NCBI GenBank assembly: GCA_963969595.1
Contig: OZ018409.1
Location: 21,608,975-21,672,974 of the forward strand
Source of the DNA: Neckera pumila
Taxonomy: Eukaryota > Streptophyta > Bryopsida > Hypnales > Neckeraceae
DNA length: 64,000 bases
Direction of reading: 5' to 3'
Part shown: in pieces, positions 21,393 to 35,732 of the stretch
Layout: every line of letters begins with the position of its first letter
How positions within the stretch are numbered: the first letter of the stretch is position 1
Program-made: the position numbers and the translations under genes
The notes under the pieces: generated by a model
Seen by the model: only the letters and a program-made list of their open reading frames with translations
Database searches by the model: none
What the model was told of the DNA's origin: nothing

Positions 21393-24300
21393 TTAATACA
21401 CCAAATGAAGGCGCCTCAACTCGGATTGGAAGGTACCACTGGCATTCAATGTGCGTTGGGCAAGGTTGCGAATATCCTCTCTTGAACACTCCCGCGAGAT
21501 GCGAACCAACTCCCACAGAGCACCACCAGCCACTAAATCTTTGGCATTCACTTCTGCAAATTCGGAGTCACACAAACAGGCACACACACCATTTATTCCA
21601 TGAACCCATGCAATAAAACTACAAAAGTCACTGCCACGAAATCACCCATTCATTTCTCGGGCCAGAATCTGGTCACAATTAGGTTATAATGCCTGATTAC
21701 ACAGTCTCAAGCATTACAAATTTTTCATCCAAATTCAATCTATTCATCCTATTCTGTTAACGACATCTAATTTCCAGGGAGTAGTTTACATCGGGCAATG
21801 TCCTTGTCGCCGGGGAATGCGGGAAAAAAAACACCTCCTAGTCACGCTCTGCCCTCCTCATCAACACATTTTTCCCGCAATCCCCTCCTCTTCGGGCATT
21901 GCCCTACACAAAATATAGTCCTGCTCCAATGCATTCTCTAAAACATTCTAAAACTGTGAATTCCCTGCCAGTTTAAGAAAATTAATCTTGACATGAAATT
22001 CATGAAAACACAGGAAGGGAAAATACCATGCTGTGCTAAATGACATAGGGCGAGCTCAATATGGCGCCGGATGGGTGAGGCATCGTTGTTGGCGTTTGCA
22101 ACAATCCATGGCAAAGCCCCATCATCTATAAGGAGTGACCTTCCCGTCTTATACCCTGCAACTACAACAAACTATTTGTAATTTCAAGGATGCATTGCCA
22201 CATGCAGCTTTACTAAGAACTGATATTATGTACGCTGTAAAATTTTTCACAGAACTCCCCAAGTACTGTCGTATGTATCTGAGAACTGCATTAAATCACA
22301 AGTGATTCAAACTCGTAAACTATCCACAACATGGCGAAAAGAGGGGAGAATAAAGATACCACTTTATGTTTACATGATTTTATTTCATCTCCAATAGTAG
22401 GCTCTTGCCATACACTAGTCTAACAATTTGTGGAAAATATTTCAGACACTGGACCACATAGAATGTGAGACATTAGCATTTGAACTTGAAAAAAAAAGAA
22501 AACTTACACACTCTGAGAAAAGTCAAGATATTTTCATTCCTCTCAATGTAAAATTTAAGAGCTCCAAAAGCTTTTAATGCAAGATCATAAAGCCTAACCT
22601 TCAACAAGTATTTCCTAGAACTTCCCAAAGGTGAAGTTTTTCATGTATTGTAAAGATAATGTTGGACAAAGAGTTGAGAATACATGAAACAATTCACATT
22701 CATTGTAAATTTTTTGTTTTTAAATCAGAGGTACATCACGAAAACATGCCTAAACGGCTGATAACTTTTGACATGAAATTGAGAAATGTCAAGACCAATA
22801 ACAAGAATGTTAAATTTGTTAATTGAATGTTAAATTTTGAAAAAACAAAAGAACTTCACATGTTAGTATTGCCCTCATTGCCCGCAAAATAAAAGTCCTC
22901 GTAAATTCCATCACCTTAATCAAGCTAGAATGATTCACCATGTAGATATCAATCTCTCCAATCACAAAAGCATAGTTAAATTTAAAATGTTAATATATCA
23001 TTAGTTGCCCACTTTGAATTTGAAACTGAAAACAAAAAACTATAAAGTTTACAATACTTCTTAGAATGACGTGAAACAAGCTTCACATATGGAGCATGAC
23101 AATTAGGAGCTACCATCAAAATTCCATGCAAAAATTCAGAAGTATTGAATTACTAGAGCCTACAATTTTTTGGCTAAAGTTTGCTACTCTAATTACGTGT
23201 GTACCAATTTCCAAGGTACACTGAAGGGTGAAGCACATCCACAAAAACTTGCAATAAAAGGAGGTGCACAAAGATGCCAATACATTGGCTACTTCGATGA
23301 TATTTATTTTGAACTCAATTTTTCAAAACATCTGGATTTGAATGGTCTGCACAAAGATTGTGACTTGCTCTTGAAGTCCAGGGAAAACTTTTTATAACAG
23401 TCTCTAATTTAAATGGAAGAGTGAATGTTAAAAAATGAACTTCATGTGTCGTTTCTACTAGAAGAAAACCTAGAGATAACCTCGTTGGCCGCAAACTAGA
23501 AAGTCTCATATAATTCACCTCACTAACGAAAATAGAATGAATCAAAGCTTCCATGAAGATATGGAACCAAACAATGAGAATCTTAATAAAAAAACTAAAA
23601 CATAAGTTTTATGCTGCCCAATCTAGGTCTTTAAACAAAAATAACTTTGTAACCTTTCAGGATTTCATGACTGCCCATTAGATATTGATTCGTAAGACCT
23701 CCGTAAAAACTTGAAAGAGAATACCCAAAACCCTACCCCAATCAAGCCCAAAATCCTTAGGGGAGCTTTCGGTCCATTAGGGAATAATTTTATTACCTTG
23801 AGCAGCACCTCTAGATTCACATTTTGCAAAATTTGCAATTCCTCGAGCAACTTGAGCCAGCACATCTGGATGTCTCGATCGCACCATTCCAAGCAGTGCG
23901 CGTATGCCACCTTCCTCTCTCAACTTAATTTGCAACTTATCTGTTCAGAAAAAGGCCAAATGTTTCGTTAAGTAAGAAACCCTGCGAAAAGATACAAAGA
24001 AATATAGCTACTACATTACTCACAAGTACTCTCAAAAAGCAGCTGCAATAAAATGAGCAAACAAACCACAATAAGTACTCGAAAATGGCCAGGTATATGA
24101 ACTAAAACATGTCAATGAGAGTTTCCAAAAAGCCATTCGCATATATCCAAGAATGGCTCTTGCTTCCTGAGAAATGAAACCGAAAGCAAATTCTTTGTAA
24201 AATAGAGTGATTGAAGCACCATTTCCACATAAATTCGCTATGGCTCCAGCAACCATCCTTAGCGTCTGAGGGTCCTCTGCATCATCTGCAGTCCGGGCCA

Positions 24301-27300
24301 ACAGACCTATTCCGCCTTGTGCCATGATGAGCTCTTGATTTGTCTCTGCTCCCAGCAGAAAATAGAAATGTAAGTAACGGACATAATGGACAATGACTCG
24401 TGACACGCTGAGTCTCATTTCGCATATCAGGGAAACTAGGTCGGGACATGCTCTTTGCTAGTATCTTCACCTTCTGAAGCTACTAGCATGTACTGTGAGT
24501 CATCCTAAATCCCCTACTTGGAACAGTGGTTTTCAGCAACACGATAAGCAAACTACGAACCAAAACATATAAACCTGGCTGTGTATACAAGGCAGGTATA
24601 GACGAAACCAGTAACTCTGCAAAACTTGATGAGCTGAAAAAAAGAAGGTACTAGAAAAAGAGGAGAGGCATTACCATTCATAGCGAGGTTAGCCACAGCT
24701 CCAGCTGCAACTCGCCGAATGGTTTCATCTTCAGAACTTTGCAACAGACTGAGAAGAGAACCTAGACCTCCTGCCTCCACAATCTTTTCCTGATTTGCTT
24801 CTGAGGAAAACACAACAGGTGTAAATACAGGACCTAAAAGATACATAGATGCACTGACAGACACTGTGCAACTCAAAATTTAACGCGTCCCAGAAAGCAT
24901 CCAAAAATTAAATGGGCTAGTTTGTACAGCAGAGGACCTGGAGGAAGAAACCTAGCATACTAGAGGGCTTCTTCCTCCGAGCCCAAGGCTTTCAAGGTCT
25001 AGGGTCCTCTATAATTCAAATAGGATTACGGCAGCCATAATATCCTAGAGAACGCCCTTTAAATCATTGTCCCATTTAACTGGATTTCAGAATTGAATTT
25101 CATAAATAGGAAGGTAACCGCAGGAACCAGACATACCCAGCAATGAGAACTCTTGCGTTTATTACACGTTATAGAGATAATCAAACAAGTCTAGTGCCTG
25201 CCATTTGGTAACCTTACCTTCAGCAGCAAGATTTGCAACAACTTTCACAGCGTGTACCCGCACATCCACATCCTCTGACTCCAAAAGAGAGAGTATCTTG
25301 TGCAATCCCACTGTGGCAAGAAGATTTAAAAGATGACCACAGCCTTATGTTTGTACAAATTTAGCATGAGAATCTGCAATTGACTCGTTAACTTCAATGC
25401 AAGAAACCAGATTAATACAGCCATTTGATGTGGTACTAAGTATGATAAACTTGAAACCAACAAATACTAGGCTAGTAATAACAGATGTTCAAAGCTACAG
25501 CTCGTTGGGTACCTTGCTCAAAGAGCTTGGCAATAGTTGCACGCTGTCCATTGATAGTGTCCCGCATGTGATTAGGCTTAGAGGCACTCACTCGGGGACT
25601 TTCAGAACCCGCTGAGCTTCGCCCTGAGCCTCCTCTGTCAGAGATTCTTTTGGCGGGCTGCATTACCATATACAAAAGCACAACATATGAGATAGGCTGA
25701 TCATAACCGAGGAGGAACAACTCACGGCATGCGCATGTTATCGACACTGAATGGAAATTATTTCCAGCAAATCCACTTTCTCAGCATCACATGTATCAGA
25801 GGTCCTAAGATACTAATGGAAACAACATAAAAGTGGGAATAGTTTACACATCTTTGGACAAATTTTGAGACAAGAAAAAAGGTTGAGACCAAGACATAGC
25901 TATTCCAAGTTCACAGGACAAGAGAGCAGTCATCCAAAAACTAAATATGCAAGTGGACTTGTTTGTTTCACCATTTTGTGGGCTGAAAGTATTGGAGTAT
26001 TACGGTCAAACGGAAGACCACTCACAAAAAGTGTAAGCATCCATATATTTTTGTCAATGGTTCTCAAAGAAGTTTGTGCCTCCAGACATAGTGAAATCCC
26101 TACAAGACTTTTGACCAATCACACTGCTAGGTCTCTTAAAATATGACTGAAATGTAAAACCGACCCTTAAAAATGACTTCGGGAACGACATTGGTGGAAA
26201 AAAAGGCTAACACCATACCTCATCTCCATCTTCCCCGAGCAGACCCATTTGCTCCCTCAAGGCTTGATTTTCAGTCTCGAGTTTCTCTCTCTCCTTCAGC
26301 TCATCTTCCAGCCGTTGCCTCACTGAGAGAAGTTCATCACTTTGTTTCTGGAGATTTCCATTCAGATTTCTTCTTGAGTTTGACGACTTGAAACCACGTA
26401 ACTCCTGTTCCAGTTGTTCCCTCCTCTGGATCTCCTTCTCAAGAGACAATCTTAAGCTCAGCACTTCACCACTGTGCTCAACTGACTGCGTCCCATAGAA
26501 ACCAAATAACATAAACACAAACGGAACGATACACAAGCAAAGAGGGAGACCATACACCAAGGAGAAGTGAAGTGAAGAAATACGTAAAGAACTCCGCGAA
26601 ACTTCCGTTTGTATTTGGAGTGGGCATACTAGCGTGAATCCCATCACTTAGAGTGAAGTTGTGTAACAGCAGCTTATGCTTCATGAACCCCCAATGCAGG
26701 CTAGATTGCTTTCTAAAATTTTCTTGAAGTTCTTTACGTGAGTTAAGCAGCTAGGGCACAGTGCATCATGGGAACTAGAACAAGCACCCACGACTTAGGC
26801 AACCGCCCCCATTGCAGATGCTAAATCCCATGACACACCTCGCCCCAGTTGCTTACCATGTAAATAAAATGCTTGGACAAATCCCACAATTGACGGCTGC
26901 AAGGTTCATTCTTCAGAAACGAATTTCTTCAGAAACATGTTCGGTAATACTCACCTCTTGGCGTTGATGCTGGGGTTGAGCACCGTCAAGAAGCTCCTTC
27001 TCTAGCCTTTCACACAAAGCTAGCTCTTGTTGTTGATTAGCCAACTCGTTCTCCAACCTCTCCCGGTGAGCTCGCTCTTGCATTTGAAGTGTAACAGACT
27101 CTGCAAGTTCTTTTTTGTGGTTCTGCATAAGCTCTGCAACCTCGTTCTGGTGCTTTTCCGCCGACTCTGCCAACACTTTCAGGAGTTTCGGAACATCCGC
27201 ATGGGAAGATTTCTGTCAATACATATACAAGCTTTTCAATATTATGAAAAAAATAGTGTTGGAATATAGTAAGGTAAATGTATTGAACTGGGAGTGTAAC

Positions 27301-30300
27301 TCACCACCACAGAAGAGAGATCTCCTTCCCAACGGGATACTGACATAGTATAATATGTATGTAGGAACTTAAGAGGCTTATTGTGCACAGACTAGTGGTT
27401 TAGCCCTTTGGTTGTATGGTCCTATGTTGCTACCCTAGAAACGTAGACTTTTGGTTGGTAAAACTACGATAATAAAACTTAATTTCACCACATTCAGTTA
27501 GCTCAGAACCAAGAGTATACAGCACTTCAAAAGCACCCAGTTATTACTCACTTAGTGCAAACATAGTTTCTTAAGGTCAATAAATTCCTCTTTTCTTAAT
27601 AACTTCCATGTAGTTCCAAATTTTCGTTGCAAACTAAATGATTGCTTTTTGAATACTTTAAGTGAAAGTATCACAATCAAATTTGCTCCATTAATCTTTA
27701 CTAGGTTGTGAGGGAAACACCATTTCCATCAAATCACGATTGAGATCAAGATTCAACCTTAATGCACCAAAAACTTCTTATTCTGCAGAATCTACTGAGA
27801 CCTAGTAGCTATAGATATCAAACCAAGAAGCTTCAAATACAAGATACTACCTCTTTCTCTGCTTGGTGCTTTAGAGAAAGTGCTTGCATATCCATCTCAA
27901 GTTTCTCCCGCCGAGCGCACTCAGCCTCCAATTTTTGTTTCATGTCCATAACATCTTTCCGACTATGCGACTTTTCTGCTGCCGTCGACTGCATGCCACC
28001 TTCAACTCTAAGTGTTTGATTGCAACAAACCAAAACCAGAACTCCAGACCAAAATAAATAATACCAAAAACTCAACGTATTGGAAATGACAGACTTGCCA
28101 AACCTAAATCTGCTTTGGCAAAGTTCTGACTGATATGAAAGAGTTAAATGAATTATCAAACTAAGGTCGAAGATGCAAAACCAACCTAAAGAAGCTCTAT
28201 TCCAAAAGTCAATGTCAAAAAATAATGTGAAACAACAGAACCCTCAACAGCCTAGATAGTTCTATCGAGCTGCCAAATAGACGCTCACCGGCCATGGAGT
28301 GATGGATACCAAAGACAAGGGTAATGTAACAAACCTCCAAGGCATGCGCAAGCTTGCTCTCGGCTTCATAAACATCTTGGCGAGCATCATCGAGTTGCCT
28401 GACACATTCGTCTTCAGTGTCTTCTCTAATTTTTACTTGTCTCTCATTCTCTGCAATCATTCTGTCTAACTCTGTCTCCAGCCTTCGACAAAGGCTTTTG
28501 TAATCAAACTCCTCTTTCAATTTCACCATATTCTCAACTTTCATGGCCTGCATGGCATGACTGAAAAGTCAGACAGGTCAAATTGTAGCCAAAAGAACTT
28601 AGTAAATGCATTTTCCTCACTTTTGCACCAAGACAACCTTCAACCAGTGAGTATTTAACGAAGTAAAATGATTCACGAATGCAATCTGCAGTTGGTGACA
28701 GGTTTAACCAGAGGAATGAACACAAATAGGTGACTCTTCTTTACCTGACGCAATATATCCTTTCAACAGAACAACAGAAACCAAAAACGATGCCTCACAA
28801 TGTATCGTGTATCCAGATCTTCAAAGGATGAAAGGGACTCACACGCTGGCCAAACATGATTGTGCTGGAAGTTTCTCCTCTATGGCGAGGTGACGGTCCA
28901 ATTGTCACAATCAACGAAGTTCTTGCAGTACCTGCAAGAAAAATATATAACCAAGTAACGTTCAACTCTTCTCAAATCATAAAAAGCTGCCAAGAGCAGT
29001 CAACTCCCGGCATCACTGTCAAACGTTGCCGTCTCTAATAACCCACAGCAACGTAGAAAGAGTCATCTGCAACAAACGGTACACAAAGCTACCTCCAAAC
29101 GAATCCCGAAGCAGCCTTGTTAGTTTGGAGTCACGTATCGGAACATGTGAACTATTCTCAGCAAGAGCATTGATGCACTTCCCCAATGCTGTCAGAGATA
29201 GGTTGATTGATTTTGCTTCTTCTAAAGTGTGGCCCTCGCTTCCTGCTCCGAGAAACAGTGTCAAAATTGTTAGGAGTCCGAAAGGCAGGATTACACGTCA
29301 CAGCCTCCAATATATCAATTTGTAAAACGAATACAGATGTCTAAGAAATGGTCTATACCAGATTTGTCCACTCGCTCTGATCCGGCAAGATCAACTATAA
29401 GAAGTTTACTTCTACGAATAGTTGGAGCTCGAAGTCCCTTCGTCGTCTGAGGGCTGCTGATTCCATTTTCATTCGTACTAACGTCTCCAGGTTTCGATTT
29501 GACAGTTTTCTTTACTTGGACCTGCACAAAGAAGAATGTTACGGAAAGCCAAAACGTTAACTCCTGGAGATAGGGTTCAGCACTGAGACCTTGACACATG
29601 TCATAATCAAAACTGCAACACATCAGAAATGGTTGCGACATCAATACCCAGAACCCGTCAGAAAGCAGGACCAGTCTGGGGTTCATTGCTCACCAGTAAC
29701 AGGGCATGACTACGTGAAGATTCCGTGTTGAGCTTAGTATTAGCAGCGAATCGGTTTGCCTCTCCAACATCAAGCAACCGTACAAAGCTCATCTGATCCA
29801 TCAGTTGAACTTGAGTAGCCCCGGGGACTGATACATCACCGGTCTTTGGGTCCTCCTGAATAGCAATGTTGTCCTTCTCCGGAGCTAATAGATCTTGCAC
29901 CGACTCCATGTACAGCTATATGAAGCAAAGAGGATCATACAAGAAACATCCATGTAAGAAATTGGTAACAGCATATCGTCTTGAATCCAACTACTATTAT
30001 CGAAGAAATACTACTGTAAGAAGGCGTTTCACAAGCTTCATGCAGCTTCTTCTCCAATCCAATGAAGTCTAAAGCTGTCGTCGATCATTAGACACAAAAC
30101 TACCAAATCAATGTGGAAAGGATAATCTCAAAAACCCTAAGCAGGTAACAAAGAAAGAGAAGCACCAGAATAAGAGTGTAGCAGTGAATGCTGCATCCAT
30201 CAAAGTAATGAACATACAGATACCTGCAAATAAGAGACTGTGACAGTGTCTTCGCCTGGGATTACATTGGCCAGGATGTCCTCCATAGCGCGAACCATGA

Positions 30301-31963
30301 TACCTCGATCTGCACAATCTTCCTCCCCTAATCTTCCCAATGTGAAGGTCTTCCCCGTACCAGTTTGTCCATAAGCCATAACGGTTCCATTATAACCTTC
30401 AAGAACGCTCTGGAACAAGCAGGCATACATTTAGTAACACTTTACAAGAACCCGCATTTCATCAGGTGACAAGAACATTTTGCCATGTACCTCGTATTGT
30501 TGCAGCTATGACCCAGTTACCAATACCCTAATTATTATACATTCAAGTGGCCTTAAATGGCAAGTGGTGTAAGCATGACTCGGCAAATGTATACGGACAC
30601 TTCTCATAGAATGGAATTGGGGTTGTCTCTGGTCACTTACAGTGGTCTACAACCTCTTACTTCGAAAATGTATAACAAATTCATACATAGTGATAATAAT
30701 CTGATCTCAACAGAATCGGCTAAATAATCAGATGAGCTTTGTACGGCTATAACGCTCTCCCAAAATCACTTCTATGAATGATAAAGTGCTGAAAGTGACT
30801 TAAATAGGATCCTCTTCCTTACATATATACAAATCAGGGCATGTCCATTACCAAAAAAATGAGAGAGACAATCGAGAAATAACAGATTCGGTAAAATATT
30901 ACTCATAAAAGATGGCTACCTCAACGACCGGCTTGGCCACCACCTCATAGACACGTTTCTGTGAAGAAGTCTCCGTAAGAACTTCATCGAATTGATAGGT
31001 CTCGCAGTCCCAATTGTTCTTTCGTAGCTTCAATCTTTTAAGCTGAAACAAGTCGAAAGAGACACGATTAACTCCCAGGTGCACTATCGTGTCACAATAA
31101 TTCCACTCAAATAAGTTGCTCTCGTGGCAAGGAAGGAAAAGCAATGGAAACTTTAAACTAACCTCCGGTTGCAACTCAACACAATCCGCAAAATCAACAT
31201 CAGCTTGCATCTCCTCAGCATTTCGAGGTCGTAACCGAACCGCAACCCGGACCCGATTGGGAACTGTGAGCCACCCAACCCCCAAAGAAACCAAACACTC
31301 AAATAAAATTCTAACAGGTTTTACCTTTAAACTTATTAATATTCTGAATTGCACCACGATGGTAGCCATCTTTCTGTGAAAGAATACTTGTGTACAAGTA
31401 TACTCTCTCGTTTTGCAAATGTGTAGTTCGGGAATAGGCTTTACAGATAACACCTAGGGTTGGCATATTCAGGCAGTTAGCAAAAGCATCCAACCCTATT
31501 TCGTAATGCTTTCCCACAGCAAACAAACAGGGATTCATGACCTAAGACACGACATTAAGGCGTACGGGATTAAATTAAAGCTGCACTCTTCTCTATTTAG
31601 TAAGAGATTAGGCAATGCAGATCATTAGGTTGAATGTTTAGTGTAACAAGTGAGTTTGCAGTTCCAAAAGGAGTTTTGCGGAAGAATATGAAAATGCGCA
31701 AGGGGAGCACTCGGTATCTACTTGGTGATATTCTCTTACTTTTTGAAAAAACTTTTGAAGTGGAAGAAGATTTTATTACCTCCAACACCGCCATTCGTTG
31801 AGCCACTCCCGGAGCGCCGGTGACTGTTGTGTGAAGGCGAAGGTGACGCGGATTTCGGTCGCACAGGAGGCGAAGCTGCGGTCGAAGTAGGCGACGCAGA
31901 GCCCGGCTTAGTGCGCGGGACCAGCGCCGGAACTCCATTCTTATGACCTGATGCGAATGCCAT
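21393..31963 (-). CDS. ARK: Armadillo repeat-containing kinesin (ARK/kinesin-UNGROUPED family), 19 exons
   Basis: Exons: 31963-31780, 31263-31163, 31042-30920, 30409-30224, 29915-29694, 29521-29359, 29242-29093, 28931-28843, 28547-28335, 27988-27851, 27212-26955, 26485-26219, 25657-25513, 25310-25218, 24800-24675, 24345-24220, 23940-23797, 22155-22027, 21553-21393. All junctions are GT-AG with agreeing phases, giving about 1005 codons, near the usual ARK length. After a Ser/Pro-rich N-terminus comes the motor (about 64-403) with P-loop GQTGTGKT (150-157), switch I NTESSRSH (261-268), switch II DLAGSE (316-321) and VPIRDSKLT. The neck is [18 protein letters not shown], followed by coiled coil to about 698, a Ser-rich linker, and ARM repeats (about 747-1005; [41 protein letters not shown]). 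ARKs are plant microtubule motors acting in root-hair and tip growth, microtubule dynamics and nuclear positioning. Several exons are too short to appear as long ORFs. The acceptor of the 27988 exon is the least certain. Confidence 0.95.
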
Positions 31964-34021
31964 TGCTTCTCTCCAAATACACGCACACTCAAATCCTCGC
32001 CCTCATCGCATTCTCTACCCCGTCCTTTTAGATCCGAGAATGCCGCTAACCCTAGAACATGCTAAGTACGCTCCACCTCTCTCGCAAGGCCTCCCCAAAA
32101 AATGACCCTCCCACCACCAAATCAATTTAGCCAAAACTCGCATCAATTCAAACCACGCGCTTCCCTCCCAAGCGCATCAATTCGGAAGCCCTCCGTACGA
32201 CCTCTCTTCGTCATCTCTGAAAAGGAAAAACACAGTCTGAATTTATTTTCTGGGAAATGTCGTGAAACGCAAATCGATTGATTCAAGTCGTCGCGCAATG
32301 TATCACGGGGTACATGATGTTCTTCTTCAAGGTTTGTCACCTGCTTGTTGTTGTGGCGAACAAGGTTAATCGTGAACTAATGTTGCGACTGGCTACGTAC
32401 GTATGTCTACCCCGGATGAGAGGGAGTGAAAGTAGTGATGGAGGAGGAGAAAACCTAATGTGGAAAACCAAATTGGGAGGTGGCATGCCGGGAATGAGGC
32501 CCACATTAGCTTCGTTCTAGAGGTGTCAAGTTCAGGTGCAACGGGACAGACACAGCACAAGGCAGAGCGCGCATCGGGCCGCGGACGACCAAAGCGGACG
32601 ACCAAGCATTGCAAGGGCTCCCAGAAAGACGGAGCTTTGAAAGATGAGAGCGGAGTTGGAAAGAAATTTGCTCCGGGCAGATAGACAGAGAGGGCAGAGG
32701 GCAGTGGAAAATTTCTTTCTCGCCTTTAGTTAGTTGGGTTCAGGCGTTAAGTTATGTTCGTGCCAGAGCACCTGGTTGGTGTCAGTTGCTTTCTTGTATG
32801 AACTTTTTGGTTCATGCTCTCAAAGTGACCATTTCAGAGCTGATGGCATTTTGGAGGAAGCTAAACTTGAAACAATTTTCAGTAAATTTTTGTAGGGAGA
32901 AAAATGGGATTGGCATCCAACCCAAGTTATTTCATATTTTTTGGACCTTCGTGGAATTAGTTACAAATTTTTGAAGTTGAAACATAATAGTTACTAAAAG
33001 CAATCCTTTCTTGAAATGTACATACTAGTACATTGAAGAAAGAAAAATGTACCTCTATGTTATTGATTGTTTTAGAGCATTGTCACTTTTAAAGCAGACT
33101 ACTTTTAAAGTACACTGCTTCATGTGAAGACTTATTTTCTATTCCATCAGTCACTAGGTGAAGATTAAATTCTCCAAGCAACGTAATATCCACTTGTTTT
33201 TAAATTTATAAAGATTTGAAATTTTAGTTTTCAATTACCAAAGCAACACTATAAATGGATTGAAAAATAAGAAATCATTCGATGATTAATATGGAATTAG
33301 AACTTGAAAGCACATAAAATAATTATATAAATGTACACAATAATTGAAGTTTGAATTGGGACGGACAATATAGGCCACTTTGGAAACAAGCAAGAAAGAC
33401 AAAAATTATAGATAGCTATAGCAAATGAAATTCAAAATACAAGAAAAAAACAATGTGGTAATAAAAACAAATTATCAAATAATCTTGGCATCTTTCAATT
33501 CACTTGTACTAAATAACCATTTTGGTGTAGTACAAAAATAGTCTTGAGACACCAAGCTCTAGTGCAAAAATATAGTTCTAAATGCACTTTTATTCTTAAA
33601 TCCTGATTCCGGAGGGGACAAAATCCGTCTACTTTTCTGTGTATTCTGGAAAGCTTACGCAATGAGGGGCTAAGACCAAGGGTAGTCTAGATTTCTAAAA
33701 TTGTGAAGATGTATAATAGAAGACAACTTAGAATAGAAACTGAATGATGGCTTTCAAACAAAAATTGTGAAATATGATGTAGATCCATTACTATTCTATA
33801 CAATATTTTTTGATAAAGTTTGAAATTAAAAATTGAAAATTCCTTTTGAAACTAATTACAGAGTGAAAATTTCACTCAAAATTTTTTTTATGACTTCAAA
33901 ATGTTCAGTTTTATGATGGTGACTTTAAAAAGAATATTTTACTTGTTTATTCAAGTTGTTATTGAAGTTAGATTTTCAAATCAAGCGTACTAGTATTCCT
34001 TGAATCATAGAAAATTTATAG
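31964..34021. other. Kinesin 5' flank and intergenic sequence
   Basis: 31964-32700 is comparatively GC-rich and should contain the kinesin promoter and leader. The plus-strand ORF at 32460-32684 is probably fortuitous. From 32700 to 34021 the sequence is AT-rich, without ORFs, terminal repeats or RNA genes that I can recognise. Confidence 0.5.
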
Positions 34022-34293
34022 CATTAGATGAGATTGGAGGGCATTGGAGGGCCTTTTCAGACCCGTTCCCAAATTCAGCTCAACTCTGTGAACAACAAGT
34101 ATAGGTTGTCAAAAAAAAAAAAAAAAAAATCTCAAATATCATTTTAGGCAAAAAAATTATTATTATTATTTTTTTTTCCCAAAATGATGTGGCACCATTT
34201 AGACAACATCAACCAGCTGCTTTCTTGCGTTCTCGTAGCCTAGGAACGTAGGGGAACTTACAGTCTTCTAAAGGCCTCAAATCTCTCCTAATG
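34022..34293. mobile_element. Second MITE of the CATTAG...GAGGC family, degraded
   Basis: The left end reads CATTAGATGAGATTGGAGGG. The right end, reverse-complemented, reads CATTAGGAGAGATTTGAGGC and then CTTTAGAAGACTG, as in the 17809-18086 element. Length (272 bp) and the central A-run plus T-run arrangement also match. Flanks are TAG and AAG, a possible 3-bp duplication with one change. Confidence 0.65.
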
Positions 34294-35051
34294 AAGGAAA
34301 TTGTGAAAATCTATATTGAACATGTGTAAAAGAACTAATTCAAGAATCTACAAATATCTACATTGGATGAAAAAATGAAGATTCTATCATCAAAAAAGTA
34401 CCTCCCATTGCATCAATACTGCATCTATATTGATGCAGTTCTACTACTATGCAGTATTGATGAAGTGCAATCTAATGCAATAATACTGCAATAATATTAA
34501 TAACTAAGATTTGTGTTAAAAATATATTGCAAAAGTACAAGAAGATTACTACTTCTAATCCATCAAGGTCATGTGAGTGGGGTTTGGCAAGCTCCTCCAA
34601 ATACAATGTATTTTGCAGTGGTGACATTAGGCTTGCGTACATGAAGCAAACAAGGGGCGAGCAATATCTGAGATGAGCCTTCAAAAGCTATAGGTTTGGT
34701 TGAGGTAGTTTTTACAAGCGAGTTATCAATGGTTTTGCCTGAAGGATTAATCGGACCCGACCAAAGTTAGGACTATCAGAAGAGGAAGTCATATAGCAAT
34801 TCCTTGTTGTTTCATTCCTTCCGTATTGATCCCGGACAGAGTCTGCGATGCTTTAGAGCAGAGAGCTTGTTTGTCAAATTAAATGAGCTAGGGTTTGCAT
34901 TTTTTGTTGGCATTATGAAGGTTCCAAAAGGGGTTACTAGCTCTAATGCTTCATGATGAGGGGGTGGATAATTCTCAAGGGACTCATTAAAGAAACTCTC
35001 ATGGTACTTCAAATGTAAAGAGGGAGAGGAAGGAGGGGACTTTGAGAATTT
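34294..35051. other. AT-rich sequence, no gene seen
   Basis: Small minus-strand ORFs (34472-34684, 34812-35012) show no family features. The segment between the MITE and the accessory-ORF relic may be the left part of the decayed Harbinger-like element, but I cannot locate its terminus. Confidence 0.4.
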
Positions 35052-35732
35052 TTGTGGACATTTGTGAAAAAAAGTATTGGAAATACAACTGCAAAACCTT
35101 CAAGCAAGCAACTTAAAGTTCTTTATGAGGCAACTCAACACACAATTCTCAAAAGAGCTTTAGAGAACTTGACAACAGACGCGCAACAAGTGAGGCAAGA
35201 TGAAGATAATATACCAGAAGGAGAAGGCAAAGCAAGAAGAAACTAGAGCCATACCTTCCACTTGGATACATAGTATGAAATTTTTGACAATATTTTTGGT
35301 AGTACTGCTAAAATCAACGATATGTCTTGTGGTATTGATCATGAAATTTGTTTGTAGCATTCTGAGAGTGGCATTCAAAGTGATGATAATGAGGGTACCT
35401 TACCTAATACTCCCCCTCCTCCTCCACTGCAAATGTGGCTTCTTCACAATCACCATGCACAAAATTGGGATCAATTGGGATGTAAAAGACAAGTGAACAA
35501 GAGTACATGAAAGATGAAGAGGAAGTTGGTTCCAAGACATGAATCTATTGCCTCAACCATTATCAATTTTTCCAAAGAAATTTTGGAAGTAGAAAAATGA
35601 AGTTGCAGATCACTTAAAGTTGAAGGACAATGAAATCGAGGGTAGGGAGATGGTGTTGAAGGAACAATTGCAGATGTTAGCTTTATTTGTAGAAGCTTTG
35701 AAGGCCAAGGATTCTTCAAGTAGTTCTAAATA
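35052..35732 (+). pseudogene. Decayed PIF/Harbinger-type accessory protein (MYB/trihelix-like) ORF
   Basis: An ORF at 35052-35246 leads into broken frames. Fragments include HTFHLDT, EIFDNIFGSTAKINDMSCGI, a proline run near 35415 and a lysine- and glutamate-rich helix ending MLALFVEALKAKDSSSSSK near 35680-35730. A conserved N-terminal stretch, acidic middle and a coiled tail with LALFxxALxxK wording resemble the DNA-binding accessory protein of plant PIF/Harbinger elements. Several stops and frameshifts break it. The family call is from general resemblance and is tentative. The Harbinger transposase tail on the opposite strand at 38.9 kb supports it. Confidence 0.4.

Noticed and set aside
32460..32684. 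Plus-strand ORF of 74 codons in the kinesin 5' flank
   Set aside because: Low-complexity, GC-driven open frame; no motif and no splice-linked partner.
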